Source: UBA8752 sp965659115 (GTDB lineage Bacteria > Bacteroidota > Bacteroidia > Flavobacteriales_D > Sanyastnellaceae). Taken from it: a DNA stretch of 53,761 bases. Positions 9,901 through 17,419 of this stretch are shown here, piece by piece; the stretch's first letter is position 1; each line of letters starts with the position of its first letter. Position numbers and translations under genes: made by a program. The notes beneath the pieces were generated by a model. The model searched no databases. It saw only the letters and a list, made by a program, of their open reading frames with translations, and was not told where the DNA came from. The stretch is from contig CBFHUP010000009.1 of NCBI GenBank assembly GCA_965659115.1, positions 1 to 53,761 on the forward strand. Direction: 5' to 3'.

Positions 9901-11054
9901 GTCAAGGGATATGTGCAAGTGCCATCATCCTCAGTGACATCCATGTCGTAATTGCATGCCTCAGCATCGGTGCATCCTTGACAGCTGTAGTCGCATGAAC
10001 CATCATCGATGGTGGCGTCCATGTCGTAGTTACAAGCGCTCGCCTCGGTGCAGCCTGCGCATGATGTTGACTCGCATGAACCATCGTCGATGGTAGCATT
10101 CATGTCGTAGTTGCAAGCGCTGCCGTCGGTACATCCCAAGCAACTGGTGAATTCACAAGAGCCATCTTCGTCGGTGGCGCTCTCATTGTAGTTGCAGGCG
10201 GCCATGTCCGTGCACCCGCTGGTCTCGAGCTCATCGCACAAGCCGTCCATATCAGCGTCGTTCAAACACTCCTCGTTACAATCGAGGTATGTCTCAGTGG
10301 GATAGGTACATGACCCATCATCAACACCCGCATCCTCGTCATAATTACAAGCCGCAGCATCGGTGCAACCAGGATCTTCAGCACTGGGATAAACAAAGGT
10401 GGGACGTTCGTCATTCACCAAGTATTCATCGAGACCATCACCATTGATGAAGATTTGGGTATACATCGACATGGAAAGGTCTCCGTCGGTGGTGAATTGG
10501 CCAGCCAAGACCTTGAGGTCAGTTCCTGCAACTCCATTGGCATCACCGTTCAAGGCATACCAAGCTCCTCCAATGGAATCGTTGATGACAATGTTAGCAC
10601 CAGCGGCGCCCATTCCAGGGTCGAAGTTTGTTGTCCATGGATTCGATCCTGATTGAACCGTGCTCACTCCGGCTTCGCCTGCTCCCGCATTGAAGGCTTG
10701 GTCCAAGCCAATGGTCACCCAACTGTCGAAGGGCAATTCAGGATAGAAGCCAAACAAGATGGGGTTGATGCCATTGGGAGTGGCACCTCCCAATTCTGCG
10801 TGGAAGAAATTGTCTGTGGTGGAGGTCACAAACGTCGGGTTGTTTAAGTCACCGGAGATGGAACTGAGGAAGTCTGCCTCATTTTCCATGGTGATGTAGG
10901 CGCGATAACAGGAGTAGCCTGTCAAATCAGTGGTGCCCAAAGTGCCGACTATAACGCCGATGTCCTCGGATACAACTTCTACCTCCAACCCATACTGGGC
11001 AGAAAGCATTGAGGGTAAAAGGCACAGGGCCAAGAGCAGCTTATGAAGCTTCAT
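6978..11054 (-). CDS. Large T9SS surface protein: two copies of an unassigned domain, fasciclin domain, GCTD-ACNY repeats
   Basis: This 1358-residue secreted protein starts with a signal peptide (LLLALCLLPSMLSAQ). The first copy of the unassigned domain is about residues 20-225. Six Cys repeats of the GCTDxxACNYD / DDGSC type follow, then a second domain copy (about 430-620) and one more repeat. Next comes a complete fasciclin domain (about 688-822; FAPTDAAID and the DNGVVHVIDAVLVP ending are the family's H1 and H2 motifs). Six more repeats interleaved with DSDGDGVCNEDE-type loops come after it, then three SprB-like Ig repeats and a T9SS type A sorting domain starting at FMPNPTNGQ. The Asp-rich loops resemble thrombospondin type 3 calcium sites. 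Surface display with calcium-stiffened stalk segments is inferred. It is preceded by its own candidate promoter and followed by a hairpin terminator, so it is probably monocistronic. Confidence 0.9.
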   Translation of the reverse strand: MKLHKLLLALCLLPSMLSAQYGLEVEVVSEDIGVIVGTLGTTDLTGYSCYRAYITMENEADFLSSISGDLNNPTFVTSTTDNFFHAELGGATPNGINPILFGFYPELPFDSWVTIGLDQAFNAGAGEAGVSTVQSGSNPWTTNFDPGMGAAGANIVINDSIGGAWYALNGDANGVAGTDLKVLAGQFTTDGDLSMSMYTQIFINGDGLDEYLVNDERPTFVYPSAEDPGCTDAAACNYDEDAGVDDGSCTYPTETYLDCNEECLNDADMDGLCDELETSGCTDMAACNYNESATDEDGSCEFTSCLGCTDGSACNYDMNATIDDGSCESTSCAGCTEASACNYDMDATIDDGSCDYSCQGCTDAEACNYDMDVTEDDGTCTYPLTDYVDCDGVCLNDEDEDGLCDEEEGCSDPVACNYDPSAAVIEADYCLIVDTVMVHTAGDLAGMTTYRYYVKCANAADFLSSVSGDMSNPTEVTTTTDFFNDELGGVTPNGIQPPLFGTFPNLNYDSWVTIGLSSAPVATSGEAPVSTVQGSSNPWATNFDPGFGAPGTDIIINDAVGGSWFALNGDANGIAANSANQQVLIAQLTTSGDVAGNFYVQVFENGIGANALFFNFNIGDACVAPDDDCLFPEDFYGVDYVDCDGNCLNDADMDGVCDEDEVGGCTDEMALNYDANATDDNGTCAYPAASVFDIIEASEAHTVLEDLIVLAGLDGTLTNDGAWTVFAPTDAAIDALPDAVVNYLLSNPTALSDVLTYHVAADSVTSDMLSDGMIVEMINGQSATISITADGIFINDSEIIIADLIADNGVVHVIDAVLVPAIDGCTNLVSCNYNPLAVNDDGSCETESCSGCLNEMACNYDSTATINDAPSCLFPSDLYGVDYVDCAGDCISDTDSDGICDEAEVDGCIYEDACNYDPTATEDDGSCDYESCAGCTDNMACNYDETATINDGCLYPVDLYGSPYVDCDGVCINDSDGDGVCNEDEIAGCLDDGACNYDPNATDYDVTLCDYSCLGCTDETAANFDPTATIDDESCVYCELAIDTAVTVVDLLCAGEANGSITIEGSTGGYGSVVYALEGDPFQNNLVFDQLAGGSYKVIAMDSLMCMDTLSLFVNEPASIVLLAFATDPLCNGGMDGAILATAEGGTGDITYELGGETSADGNFEGLDAGPYTVVATDANGCEADIAAEVADPEAIVITVDDATDPDGAPNGEISVSVEGGTGDLTFAWDGPNGPYDTEDIAGLEDGTYALTVTDENGCSEVEVVTLTTSGLAEVTGALTVSFMPNPTNGQLIMELGQAVNDAILEVFDGAGRRVFRQEALSIGSRMPLDFGSLADGVYQVRITVEEATATQRVVVRH
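8590..8990 (-). other. Fasciclin (FAS1) domain-coding segment
   Basis: Approximate extent of the only FAS1 domain in the window, inside the 1358-residue protein. The reading begins SVFDIIEASEAHTVLEDL, contains WTVFAPTDAAIDALP and ends at VVHVIDAVLVP. FAS1 domains are adhesion modules found alone or in tandem in secreted proteins; here a single one is spliced between two Cys-repeat blocks. Confidence 0.85.
9181..9768 (-). other. Unassigned repeated domain, copy E
   Basis: Second copy in the 1358-residue protein, approximate limits. It shows the shared signature GMTTYRYYVKCANAADFLSS, a DFFNDELGG turn, NGIQPPLFG, YDSWVTIGL, a GEAPVSTVQ segment, GGSWFALNGDANGIA and IAQLTTSGD. It closely resembles the N-terminal copy of the same protein, which suggests an internal duplication. 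Confidence 0.75.
10372..10994 (-). other. Unassigned repeated domain, copy D
   Basis: N-terminal copy in the 1358-residue protein, directly after the signal peptide, approximate limits. Signature elements are CYRAYITMENEADFLSS, NFFHAELGGATPNGINP, FDSWVTIGL, GEAGVSTVQ, GGAWYALNGDANGVAG and LAGQFTTDGD. Confidence 0.75.
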
Positions 11055-11109
11055 GAGTTTGGGGTTGGTTCAATTCGTCACCTGCAAAGTCCACCGTTTA
11101 TTGACGCAT

Positions 11110-11137
11110 AAAACGTAGGAAGACACTGTCATTTCAA
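11110..11137 (-). promoter_or_regulatory. Candidate Bacteroidota promoter of the 1358-residue T9SS gene
   Basis: On the minus strand a TTG (-33 element, 11137-11135) is followed after 17 bases by TACGTTTT (11117-11110). This matches seven of the eight defined positions of TAnnTTTG. It would place the transcript start about 50 bases before the ATG at 11054. The motif is short, so chance occurrence is possible. Confidence 0.4.
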
Positions 11138-11161
11138 CATTTGATTCTGAATGATTCGCGT

Positions 11162-11178
11162 TTTGGTATAATACCAAA
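11162..11178. promoter_or_regulatory. 17-bp palindrome, possible operator
   Basis: TTTGGTAT and ATACCAAA form a perfect 8-bp inverted repeat around one central A. It lies between the terminator of the 817-residue gene and the candidate promoter of the 1358-residue gene, a reasonable place for a dimeric regulator to bind. No regulator gene is adjacent, so the role is only a suggestion. Confidence 0.35.
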
Positions 11179-11181
11179 TAG

Positions 11182-11208
11182 AAAAGGGCAGCCAATGGCT
11201 GCCCTTTT
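11182..11208 (-). terminator. Hairpin terminator after the 817-residue T9SS gene
   Basis: A perfect 12-bp stem (AAAAGGGCAGCC and its complement) with a 3-base loop lies 20 bases beyond the stop at 11229. On the minus strand it ends in a short U run. Confidence 0.8.
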
Positions 11209-11228
11209 CCGCAATATGTCTTGGAGAA

Positions 11229-13682
11229 TTACTGCTTCACAATGCGCAACACCTGAGCGGCGTTGGCCACATTCATCTGCAAGTAATACACCCCAGCTTC
11301 GACCGATGAGAGGTCGAGCATGTGTACGTATTGTCCAGTGAGGTTGCCCAAATCTTCACGGCTCACCTCGCGGCCGAGGCCATCTGTGAGGACGGCGAGG
11401 ACAGACTCTCCCGTGAGGCCTTCCATGCTCACCGTTACGTTGCCATTGGTGGGATTCGGGAACAACTTCAGGTCGATCAAACGCACCATCTCTTCGATGC
11501 CACTGACCACAACAATGGTCGTGCTGGTGAATTCACAGCCGTTGCCATCTGTGATGGTCACTTCATAATCACCTGCAGCGAGGCCGCTGGGATCCTCGTC
11601 TGTGCTCGTAAACCCTGGTCCCGTCCAGTTGTAACCGTATGGAGGCGTGCCTCCGTCGACTGTAATGTCGAGAACGCCATCAGAATCTGTTCCATTGGCA
11701 CCGTCGTTGGCTTCCACTGTCACCACGAGGGCATCGGGAGCGTCAACGGTGAACGTGGCTGACCCTGCGCACTCTGCGTCGTCCTGAACCGTGATGGTGT
11801 AATCACCTGGGGTCAAACCGTCGAATCCTGCATTGGGACCAAAGCTTCCATTGTCTATCGCGTATGTATATCCCATTCCGCTGCCACCGGCTGCTGAAAC
11901 GTCAATTACACCGTCTTCACTGTCGCTGCACAACACATCGGTCACCGTAGCGGAGGCAACAATTTCAGCGGGACCAGTGAGTTCAACTGAAGCGTCATAG
12001 GAGCAGCCATTGCCGTCCACCACTTCAATCGCATAGTTACCGGCTCCGATCATGTCCAATGAGACCATGGCCAAGGTATCACCCGCATAGACGTATGAAA
12101 TGGGGGTTGAACCACCTTGAACTTCAACCGTCAGGGCGCCGTCGGTATCTCCGAAACAGCTGGGGCTGGTCAACTCCTCTTGGGCTACAAATTGCGCTGG
12201 TGTTGTGACTGCAACGTCCATCAAAGTGTCCAAGCAACCGTTGACATCCTGTGCATAGAAGGTGTAGGTACCAGGCCCGAGGTCAAACGTGGTGTTCTCG
12301 TCAAAAGAGACACCATCGGTGCTGTAAGTGGTGCTGTTGCCGCTTCCACCGAAGTAATTCAACACGACAACGCCATCTTCAGAATCGGGGCAATTCGTGG
12401 GCACAATCGCTTGAGCGTAGAGGCTGAATGGCTGGGGCTGTTCAATGGAAATGCCAGGAGTATTGTCCACACATCCATTTTCGTCAAGGGCATATACTGT
12501 GTAAAGACCGACACCGATGTTCTCGAACAAAAGGTTTTCGGCTCCGTTTTCGAAGTAAGGAAGGCCGCCTGTGTCGACTGGAGCATCCAAGCTGTACATC
12601 ACCATTCCTGTTCCACCTGTGCTGTTTCCGCTCAACACGGCATCAGTTTCGCCGTTGCAGCTGATGGGATCAGACAAACTGGCCATGACATTCAACGCCT
12701 CTGGGCTGTCAACAGTCACCATGGCTTCTGCAGTACAGCCTTCATTGTCGGTCACGGTGATGGTCTGCTCACCAGCAACGACGCCAGCGAAGAGGCCTGT
12801 GGCATTTTCAGAAATGCCATTTGAGAAGGTCAAGCTTCCTTGTCCACCTGAAACGGTGATCGAAGCGAAACCATCTGAGTAGCCGCTACAGCTCACGCTG
12901 TTGGATGATGTTTCAGTGACGACCAGTTGTGTGCCAGGGTAGTCACAAGCGAAAACACATGAACCATTGTCCTCGTTGGCTCCCATGTCATAATTCGTCG
13001 CATTGCTGTCCGTGCAACCAAACACAGCATCTGGAACACTGCTAAAAGGGATGGTAACCAGTGAGTCATTGGCCTGAACGCCCCCGACGAATGTGGCAAC
13101 ACTCACCACACCGTAGAGCACGGTGTCGGTGGTGAATTGACCAATAAGCACCAGGCTGTCTTCACCAGCATAAGCGTTGCTGTTGGGATACAGTGGGAAC
13201 CAACTGCCACCAGTCTGCGTGTCGATGATGATGTCAGATCCTGAAGCACCATCTCCTGGTTCAAATTCAGGAATCCAGTTTGCGGAGGGGTCACCCACGG
13301 CGTTAATGGGCGCTTCGCCATTGCCGGAAACCGCAGGAGCTAGCATACCAATGGTGATGAAGCTGTCATATTCAAGGTCTGCGAACAAAGAAAACAATGC
13401 GGGGTTGTATCCTTCGTTGTCCCGTCCACCGATCTCAGCATTAAAGAAGTTATCTCCTCCTTGGATCTTGGTGGGGAAGTCTACATCGCCGTATACCGCC
13501 GTCAAGAAGTCCTCATCGGAGGCGAACTTGACATAGACGCGGTAGGTGTTGTAGCCCGTGAGGTCAGTTGTACCAATCATGCCGATGTTTTCGGCGTAGG
13601 TCTCAACGACAATTTCTGTGGCTTGAGAATAAGCAAGGGTGCTGCAGCATGCTGCCAAAACACCGAGTAGCAATCGCTTCAT
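11229..13682 (-). CDS. T9SS surface protein: unassigned domain plus SprB-type repeats
   Basis: A protein of 817 residues when started at the ATG at 13682, which leads straight into a signal peptide (RLLLGVLAACCSTLAYSQ). In-frame ATGs up to 13760 would add 26 residues and are less likely. One copy of the unassigned domain (about 20-220) is followed by a single GCTDSNATNYD repeat. Six tandem SprB-like Ig repeats come next (each with CxGxxDG near its start and PGxYTxxxxDxxGC near its end), and then a T9SS type A sorting domain from FPNPTNGNVTV to VLRIVKQ. SprB-type repeats are known from the Flavobacterium gliding adhesin SprB. A role in surface adhesion or gliding is inferred from that similarity only. 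Confidence 0.88.
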   Translation of the reverse strand: MKRLLLGVLAACCSTLAYSQATEIVVETYAENIGMIGTTDLTGYNTYRVYVKFASDEDFLTAVYGDVDFPTKIQGGDNFFNAEIGGRDNEGYNPALFSLFADLEYDSFITIGMLAPAVSGNGEAPINAVGDPSANWIPEFEPGDGASGSDIIIDTQTGGSWFPLYPNSNAYAGEDSLVLIGQFTTDTVLYGVVSVATFVGGVQANDSLVTIPFSSVPDAVFGCTDSNATNYDMGANEDNGSCVFACDYPGTQLVVTETSSNSVSCSGYSDGFASITVSGGQGSLTFSNGISENATGLFAGVVAGEQTITVTDNEGCTAEAMVTVDSPEALNVMASLSDPISCNGETDAVLSGNSTGGTGMVMYSLDAPVDTGGLPYFENGAENLLFENIGVGLYTVYALDENGCVDNTPGISIEQPQPFSLYAQAIVPTNCPDSEDGVVVLNYFGGSGNSTTYSTDGVSFDENTTFDLGPGTYTFYAQDVNGCLDTLMDVAVTTPAQFVAQEELTSPSCFGDTDGALTVEVQGGSTPISYVYAGDTLAMVSLDMIGAGNYAIEVVDGNGCSYDASVELTGPAEIVASATVTDVLCSDSEDGVIDVSAAGGSGMGYTYAIDNGSFGPNAGFDGLTPGDYTITVQDDAECAGSATFTVDAPDALVVTVEANDGANGTDSDGVLDITVDGGTPPYGYNWTGPGFTSTDEDPSGLAAGDYEVTITDGNGCEFTSTTIVVVSGIEEMVRLIDLKLFPNPTNGNVTVSMEGLTGESVLAVLTDGLGREVSREDLGNLTGQYVHMLDLSSVEAGVYYLQMNVANAAQVLRIVKQ
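13018..13622 (-). other. Unassigned repeated domain, copy F
   Basis: The single copy in the 817-residue protein, approximate limits. It is the most diverged of the six but keeps YNTYRVYVKFASDEDFL, NFFNAEIGG, YDSFITIGM, GEAPINAV, GGSWFPL and LIGQFTTD in the same order. Confidence 0.7.
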
Positions 13683-13792
13683 GCGTTTGATCGTGTTAAT
13701 TGTGAATCGAGGTGCAATATAAAGGCGAAGCACATTAAGAAAACTGACTTTCATCATCATAGAATGAAGGGGATTTCCACGATTGATGTAAG

Positions 13793-13824
13793 AAAAAAAG
13801 AAGGGGACCCATTGGCCCCCTTCT
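13793..13824 (-). terminator. Hairpin terminator after the 584-residue T9SS gene
   Basis: An 11-bp stem with a 4-base loop, one G-U pair on the minus-strand transcript and a run of seven U residues after it. It lies about 30 bases past the stop at 13853. Confidence 0.8.
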
Positions 13825-13852
13825 CCCCTTCATGCTTAAAGTCGAATTGCAG

Positions 13853-15607
13853 TTACTCTACACTGAGCTGCAAAGTCGTGCGGTGCGTGGTGCTCGTGGC
13901 TTCCAAAATGTAAAGTCCTGAGCGCAAGCTTGCTGTTGAATAGGTCAACACAGCACCGGACTGCACCACTTGACGGTCCGCCATCACTGACTTTCCTGCC
14001 AGATCATAGATGCGAATATGCAGCAGCCCTTCCATGCCTTCGATGCGCAGGTTGACGGCGTCGCGTGCAGGATTTGGGAAAGCTTCAAGTCCCACAAAAT
14101 CTTGCAACTCTTCGATCCCAATCACAGTCCCCACGGTATCTCCGTTGCAGTCCAAGCAACTGGTAAAACAATAAGCGCCGAGCACTTCTGGTGCACCGGA
14201 ACGCGTGTGGGTGCGGTTGAACTCTCCGAAAGGGTTGCCCTGTCCACATCCACCTGCCTCGAAATCTCCCACCTCGGTGACGGTATTGTCAATGGCTCCG
14301 TCTGGATAGGGGTCACCATTGCAGTAGCGGTACTCAAAAAAGGCAGCTCCACTGACTTCGTAAGTCACATCGTAGACATTGTCGCCGTCAGCGTCGCTCA
14401 TCTGGAGCGCTCCCGCCTGCCACTGTGGTGTTGTGATGTTGCCAATCAGCCACACCCCATTTTCTGAGACCGACTCGTTGGTCATGTCGATTTGAAATGT
14501 GATGGGCGCAGGATCGGGGTCGGGCACGCAAGATGCACTGCATTGGTTATAGCAGTACTCAATGGTCACAGGCGCATCGATCACCGAGAACACCCTGTTG
14601 CCATTGGACACACAATCGGCCGGAGGGTTCTCATTGTCGATGTTGCCATCGCCATCGCCGCCCCAATTGTTTCCATTGATAAACTTGAACTCGTAATCAC
14701 CGGGCACCACGTCGATCGTGGCCTCATAAACCATGTCTCCATCGTCATCGGTCAAGAAATTCACGCCTGGGGTCCAACCTTGAAAACTGCCCGCCACGCA
14801 CACTCCATTCACAGAGACTTCAGCTTGAGTGCTCATGTCCACCTTGAAGGTGACTGGAGTCGGCGCCACACAACTTCCGCAGGTGTTGTAGCAATACGCC
14901 TGGCCTGTCTCACTCATTTGATATACCAAGTCACCTCCGGTCAGTGCCATCGTGCGGTTGCCCTGGCTGGCACATTCGCCTTCTGGGTTTTCATCAAAGC
15001 CCCAAGCATTGCCATTGACAAACTTGAACTGCAGCGTATCTACTGGATCCAACATGGCCCCGTCCACCTGTGCGATGTAGGTGTAGATCAAGTCTCCATC
15101 GGAATCGTCCATCATCAAGAAGTTCGTTCCATCCCATCCATTAAAGTTGCCATTGATGTGCACTCCGACAGGATTGATCGCCTCCTCTTGGCTCATGTCT
15201 ATCTTGAATAGCACAGTGGTGATGCCACATGCAGCGCAAGCACCAAAACACACCACAGGAACATTGGTGTCTCCATTGATTTCTGCATAGCGATCGTTGC
15301 TTCCCGGAAAAGCACACGCTTCTGGACACGACTCGTCGACACCCCAGGCGTTGCCATTGAGGAATTTGTACTGGATGGTGGTCAATGAGTCTGCCACTTC
15401 GACAGTCACATCATAGACGCCGTCCATGTCGCCATCGGTAAGCATGGTCCCCGCAGGGTCCCATCCTTGAAAATTCCCTGCGACGTGAACGCCTTCTGCA
15501 GCGACATCCTGGTTGGTCATGTCGACGCTCAGGGTGACGGAAACAGTTTGCGCCAAGATGGTCCCGGTCATTGCGAGGCCCATCACGGATAAGTAAAGGT
15601 GTTTCAT
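13853..15607 (-). CDS. T9SS protein with four tandem CBM48/CBM20-like beta-sandwich domains
   Basis: This 584-residue secreted protein has a signal peptide (LYLSVMGLAMTGTILAQ). Four homologous modules of about 110-130 residues follow. Each opens with xFxVDMTNQ, has GVHVAGNFQGWDP, a DxDGDGVYDxT turn, YKFxNGNxWG and a C-rich end (CYNxCGSC). The NFQGWDP and YKF-NG elements resemble early-set Ig or starch-binding (CBM20/48) modules, so glycan binding is a reasonable inference. A T9SS type A sorting domain (FPNPARDAV... LQLSVE) closes the protein. The aspartates in the turns may bind calcium. No catalytic domain is visible, so this is a binding or structural protein rather than an enzyme. Confidence 0.85.
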   Translation of the reverse strand: MKHLYLSVMGLAMTGTILAQTVSVTLSVDMTNQDVAAEGVHVAGNFQGWDPAGTMLTDGDMDGVYDVTVEVADSLTTIQYKFLNGNAWGVDESCPEACAFPGSNDRYAEINGDTNVPVVCFGACAACGITTVLFKIDMSQEEAINPVGVHINGNFNGWDGTNFLMMDDSDGDLIYTYIAQVDGAMLDPVDTLQFKFVNGNAWGFDENPEGECASQGNRTMALTGGDLVYQMSETGQAYCYNTCGSCVAPTPVTFKVDMSTQAEVSVNGVCVAGSFQGWTPGVNFLTDDDGDMVYEATIDVVPGDYEFKFINGNNWGGDGDGNIDNENPPADCVSNGNRVFSVIDAPVTIEYCYNQCSASCVPDPDPAPITFQIDMTNESVSENGVWLIGNITTPQWQAGALQMSDADGDNVYDVTYEVSGAAFFEYRYCNGDPYPDGAIDNTVTEVGDFEAGGCGQGNPFGEFNRTHTRSGAPEVLGAYCFTSCLDCNGDTVGTVIGIEELQDFVGLEAFPNPARDAVNLRIEGMEGLLHIRIYDLAGKSVMADRQVVQSGAVLTYSTASLRSGLYILEATSTTHRTTLQLSVE

Positions 15608-15715
15608 GTGTGGTGTTTATAGGGTTGAAATTAATAGCCCATCCCGATTCTGAGCCACTCAGATTATTCACAGTTTTCAGTGAACTCTGCCCTTACATAT
15701 ATAGACGCCCATCTT

Positions 15716-16180
15716 TTACTCCCCTGTGATGGCCTTGCGCCAATCGTCATGAACGCGGGAAACTTTTCCAGCAGCCGTGTCCCAGCTGACCAAAGTGGTG
15801 GCCGCTCGGAAGGCCAGAGAAGTGCGCTTCGCATCTCCTCCCTTTAGAACGTAGCCTGCGTATCGAATATGGATGCTCGAATTTCCCAACCCGGAAGCCC
15901 CCAGTCTGATGATGAGCCGGTCTCCCGGTTCCACGGGCTTGAGGTAGTCCATTTCATTGTGGGCGACCAACACGCCGTGCTTGCGAAAGTCCCAGGGCTC
16001 TGGAACGCAGGTTTCGAACCAGGCAATCCGGGCATCTTCCAAGAACGTGAAGTACCGGGCGTTGTTGACGTGTCCAAACAAATCCATGTCGCTGTATCGC
16101 ATGGGAACCTCAAAATCAACGGTCGGACCGAGCGCTTCAAAGGGCTCATTCATCGGATTTGAGGGGGTAGAATCGGGCAT
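15716..16180 (-). CDS. 4-hydroxybenzoyl-CoA thioesterase family (hotdog) acyl-CoA thioesterase
   Basis: Small hotdog-fold thioesterase expected to hydrolyse an acyl-CoA in the cytosol. The sequence has the family pattern RYSDMDLFGHVNNARYFTF with the catalytic-region aspartate, then HNEMDYLKPVEPGDRL and IRYAGYVLKG. The ATG at 16180 gives 154 residues. An ATG at 16153 would give 145, and upstream ATGs to 16237 add residues of unlikely composition. The gene is divergent from the HU gene, and the substrate cannot be told from sequence. Confidence 0.8.
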   Translation of the reverse strand: MPDSTPSNPMNEPFEALGPTVDFEVPMRYSDMDLFGHVNNARYFTFLEDARIAWFETCVPEPWDFRKHGVLVAHNEMDYLKPVEPGDRLIIRLGASGLGNSSIHIRYAGYVLKGGDAKRTSLAFRAATTLVSWDTAAGKVSRVHDDWRKAITGE

Positions 16181-16332
16181 GGCGTCTTTTTTGGACCAAG
16201 ACACAAAGGTCAACACCATCTTGGAGCCCGCATCCACGTTGGATTTCCGGGTTTTTCCAATTCTAACGTCAGTTTATTCACAAACTGCATAAAAACGTTC
16301 TACATCTCCCGTGGGGCGCGGGATTTCGCATA

Positions 16333-16340
16333 TACATTTG
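16333..16340 (+). promoter_or_regulatory. Candidate -7 box of the HU gene
   Basis: TACATTTG exactly matches the Bacteroidota TAnnTTTG element, 27 bases before the HU start codon. No exact TTG stands at the right distance upstream; GTG at 16311 is the nearest. Confidence 0.45.
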
Positions 16341-16367
16341 AAAGGTTCACAACCCAAAAACTAAACC

Positions 16368-16640
16368 ATGAACAAATCCGAACTCCGTGATGCCATGGCC
16401 GAAGGCGCAGGCATCAGCAAGGCCGACGCAGGCCGCGCACTCGACTCATTCATCGACGCAACCTCAAACGCCCTCAAGGGTGGTGAGCGTGTAGCCCTCG
16501 TTGGCTTTGGCTCTTTCTCTGTCACCCACCGGGAGGCACGCAAAGGCCGCAACCCACAAACTGGTAAGGAAATCACCATCGCAGCTAAGAACGTGGTGAA
16601 GTTCAAGCCAGGTGCTGAGTTGAACGACAAGGTCAAGTAA
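16368..16640 (+). CDS. hup: HU-family DNA-binding protein
   Basis: Small nucleoid protein of 90 residues, the family's normal size. It has the N-terminal helix pair with ISKADAGRAL, the VALVGFGSFSV strand turn, the beta-arm HREARKGRNPQTGKEITI with the conserved RNPQTG that intercalates into DNA, and the closing VVKFKPGAELNDKV. It bends DNA and compacts the chromosome. It has its own -7 box upstream and a strong terminator downstream, so it is a single-gene unit with the high expression expected of HU. Confidence 0.96.
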   Translation: MNKSELRDAMAEGAGISKADAGRALDSFIDATSNALKGGERVALVGFGSFSVTHREARKGRNPQTGKEITIAAKNVVKFKPGAELNDKVK

Positions 16641-16668
16641 GACCTCAAGACGGCAACAGCCGAACATT

Positions 16669-16702
16669 CCCCGGCTTGCCATTGCGGCAAGCCGGGGTTT
16701 TT
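16669..16702 (+). terminator. Rho-independent terminator after the HU gene
   Basis: A perfect 12-bp stem (CCCCGGCTTGCC and its complement) with a 5-base loop followed by five T residues, 28 bases after the HU stop codon. The trmH start follows 15 bases later, so trmH must have its own promoter or depend on read-through. Confidence 0.92.
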
Positions 16703-16717
16703 CTTTAATCCCACACC

Positions 16718-17419
16718 ATGCAAGACGATCGGTACGCGCTTCTTTCTCCCTATCTCACAGTGGCGAGACGTGCACGGTTTGAAGCTGTATTGGGCGAAAG
16801 AACCCGCTGGGTCACGGCCGTGACCGAAGACCTGTATGATCCCCACAACATTTCTGCTGTACTCAGAAGTTGTGATGGCTTCGGCCTCCAATCTGCACAC
16901 ATCATTGAAGTCAACAATCCCTACAGGGTGTCCCCTGGTGTGGCCAAAGGAGCCTCAAAATGGCTGGACATTGAACGCCACCAGAACACCACAGAAGCGC
17001 TTCGAGAATTGAAGTCCCGGGGGTTCGCGGTGTGCTGCACCACTCCCCATACCGACGACACCACCCCCGAAGACCTGCCACTGGACCGGCCTGTCGCCTT
17101 GGTCTTTGGCTCCGAAGGGCCGGGTATTTCAGAGGAAGCCCGCGCAGAAGCCGATTATTTCGTCCGCATCCCCATGTTTGGATTTACTGAGAGCTACAAC
17201 ATCTCCGTAGCAGCAGCCTTGACCTTGCAATCGGTCACCCAAAGGGTGAGGTCCAATCCAGATTTGCCTTGGCGCCTGCCAAAGTCAGAACACAGCCGCA
17301 TTTTAGGCGACTGGGCGTCCCGCACCGTCAAGGACGCTGACGGCCTCCTTCAGCGGCTCCGAAATGGCACGGACCTCGGTGATTCAGCCTCCCCAATTAC
17401 GGAGCCCAGTACCCCATGA
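16718..17419 (+). CDS. trmH: tRNA (guanosine-2'-O)-methyltransferase, SpoU/TrmH family
   Basis: A 233-residue SPOUT enzyme that transfers a methyl group from S-adenosylmethionine to a ribose 2'-OH, in TrmH usually Gm18 of tRNA. The three family motifs are present: NISAVLRSCDGFG, LVFGSEGPGISEEA and IPMFGFTESYNISVAAAL, which form the trefoil-knot cofactor site. The N-terminal helix region and a C-terminal extension fit TrmH rather than RlmB. The stop overlaps the start of the MATE gene by four bases (ATGA), which indicates coupled translation. Confidence 0.88.
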   Translation: MQDDRYALLSPYLTVARRARFEAVLGERTRWVTAVTEDLYDPHNISAVLRSCDGFGLQSAHIIEVNNPYRVSPGVAKGASKWLDIERHQNTTEALRELKSRGFAVCCTTPHTDDTTPEDLPLDRPVALVFGSEGPGISEEARAEADYFVRIPMFGFTESYNISVAAALTLQSVTQRVRSNPDLPWRLPKSEHSRILGDWASRTVKDADGLLQRLRNGTDLGDSASPITEPSTP

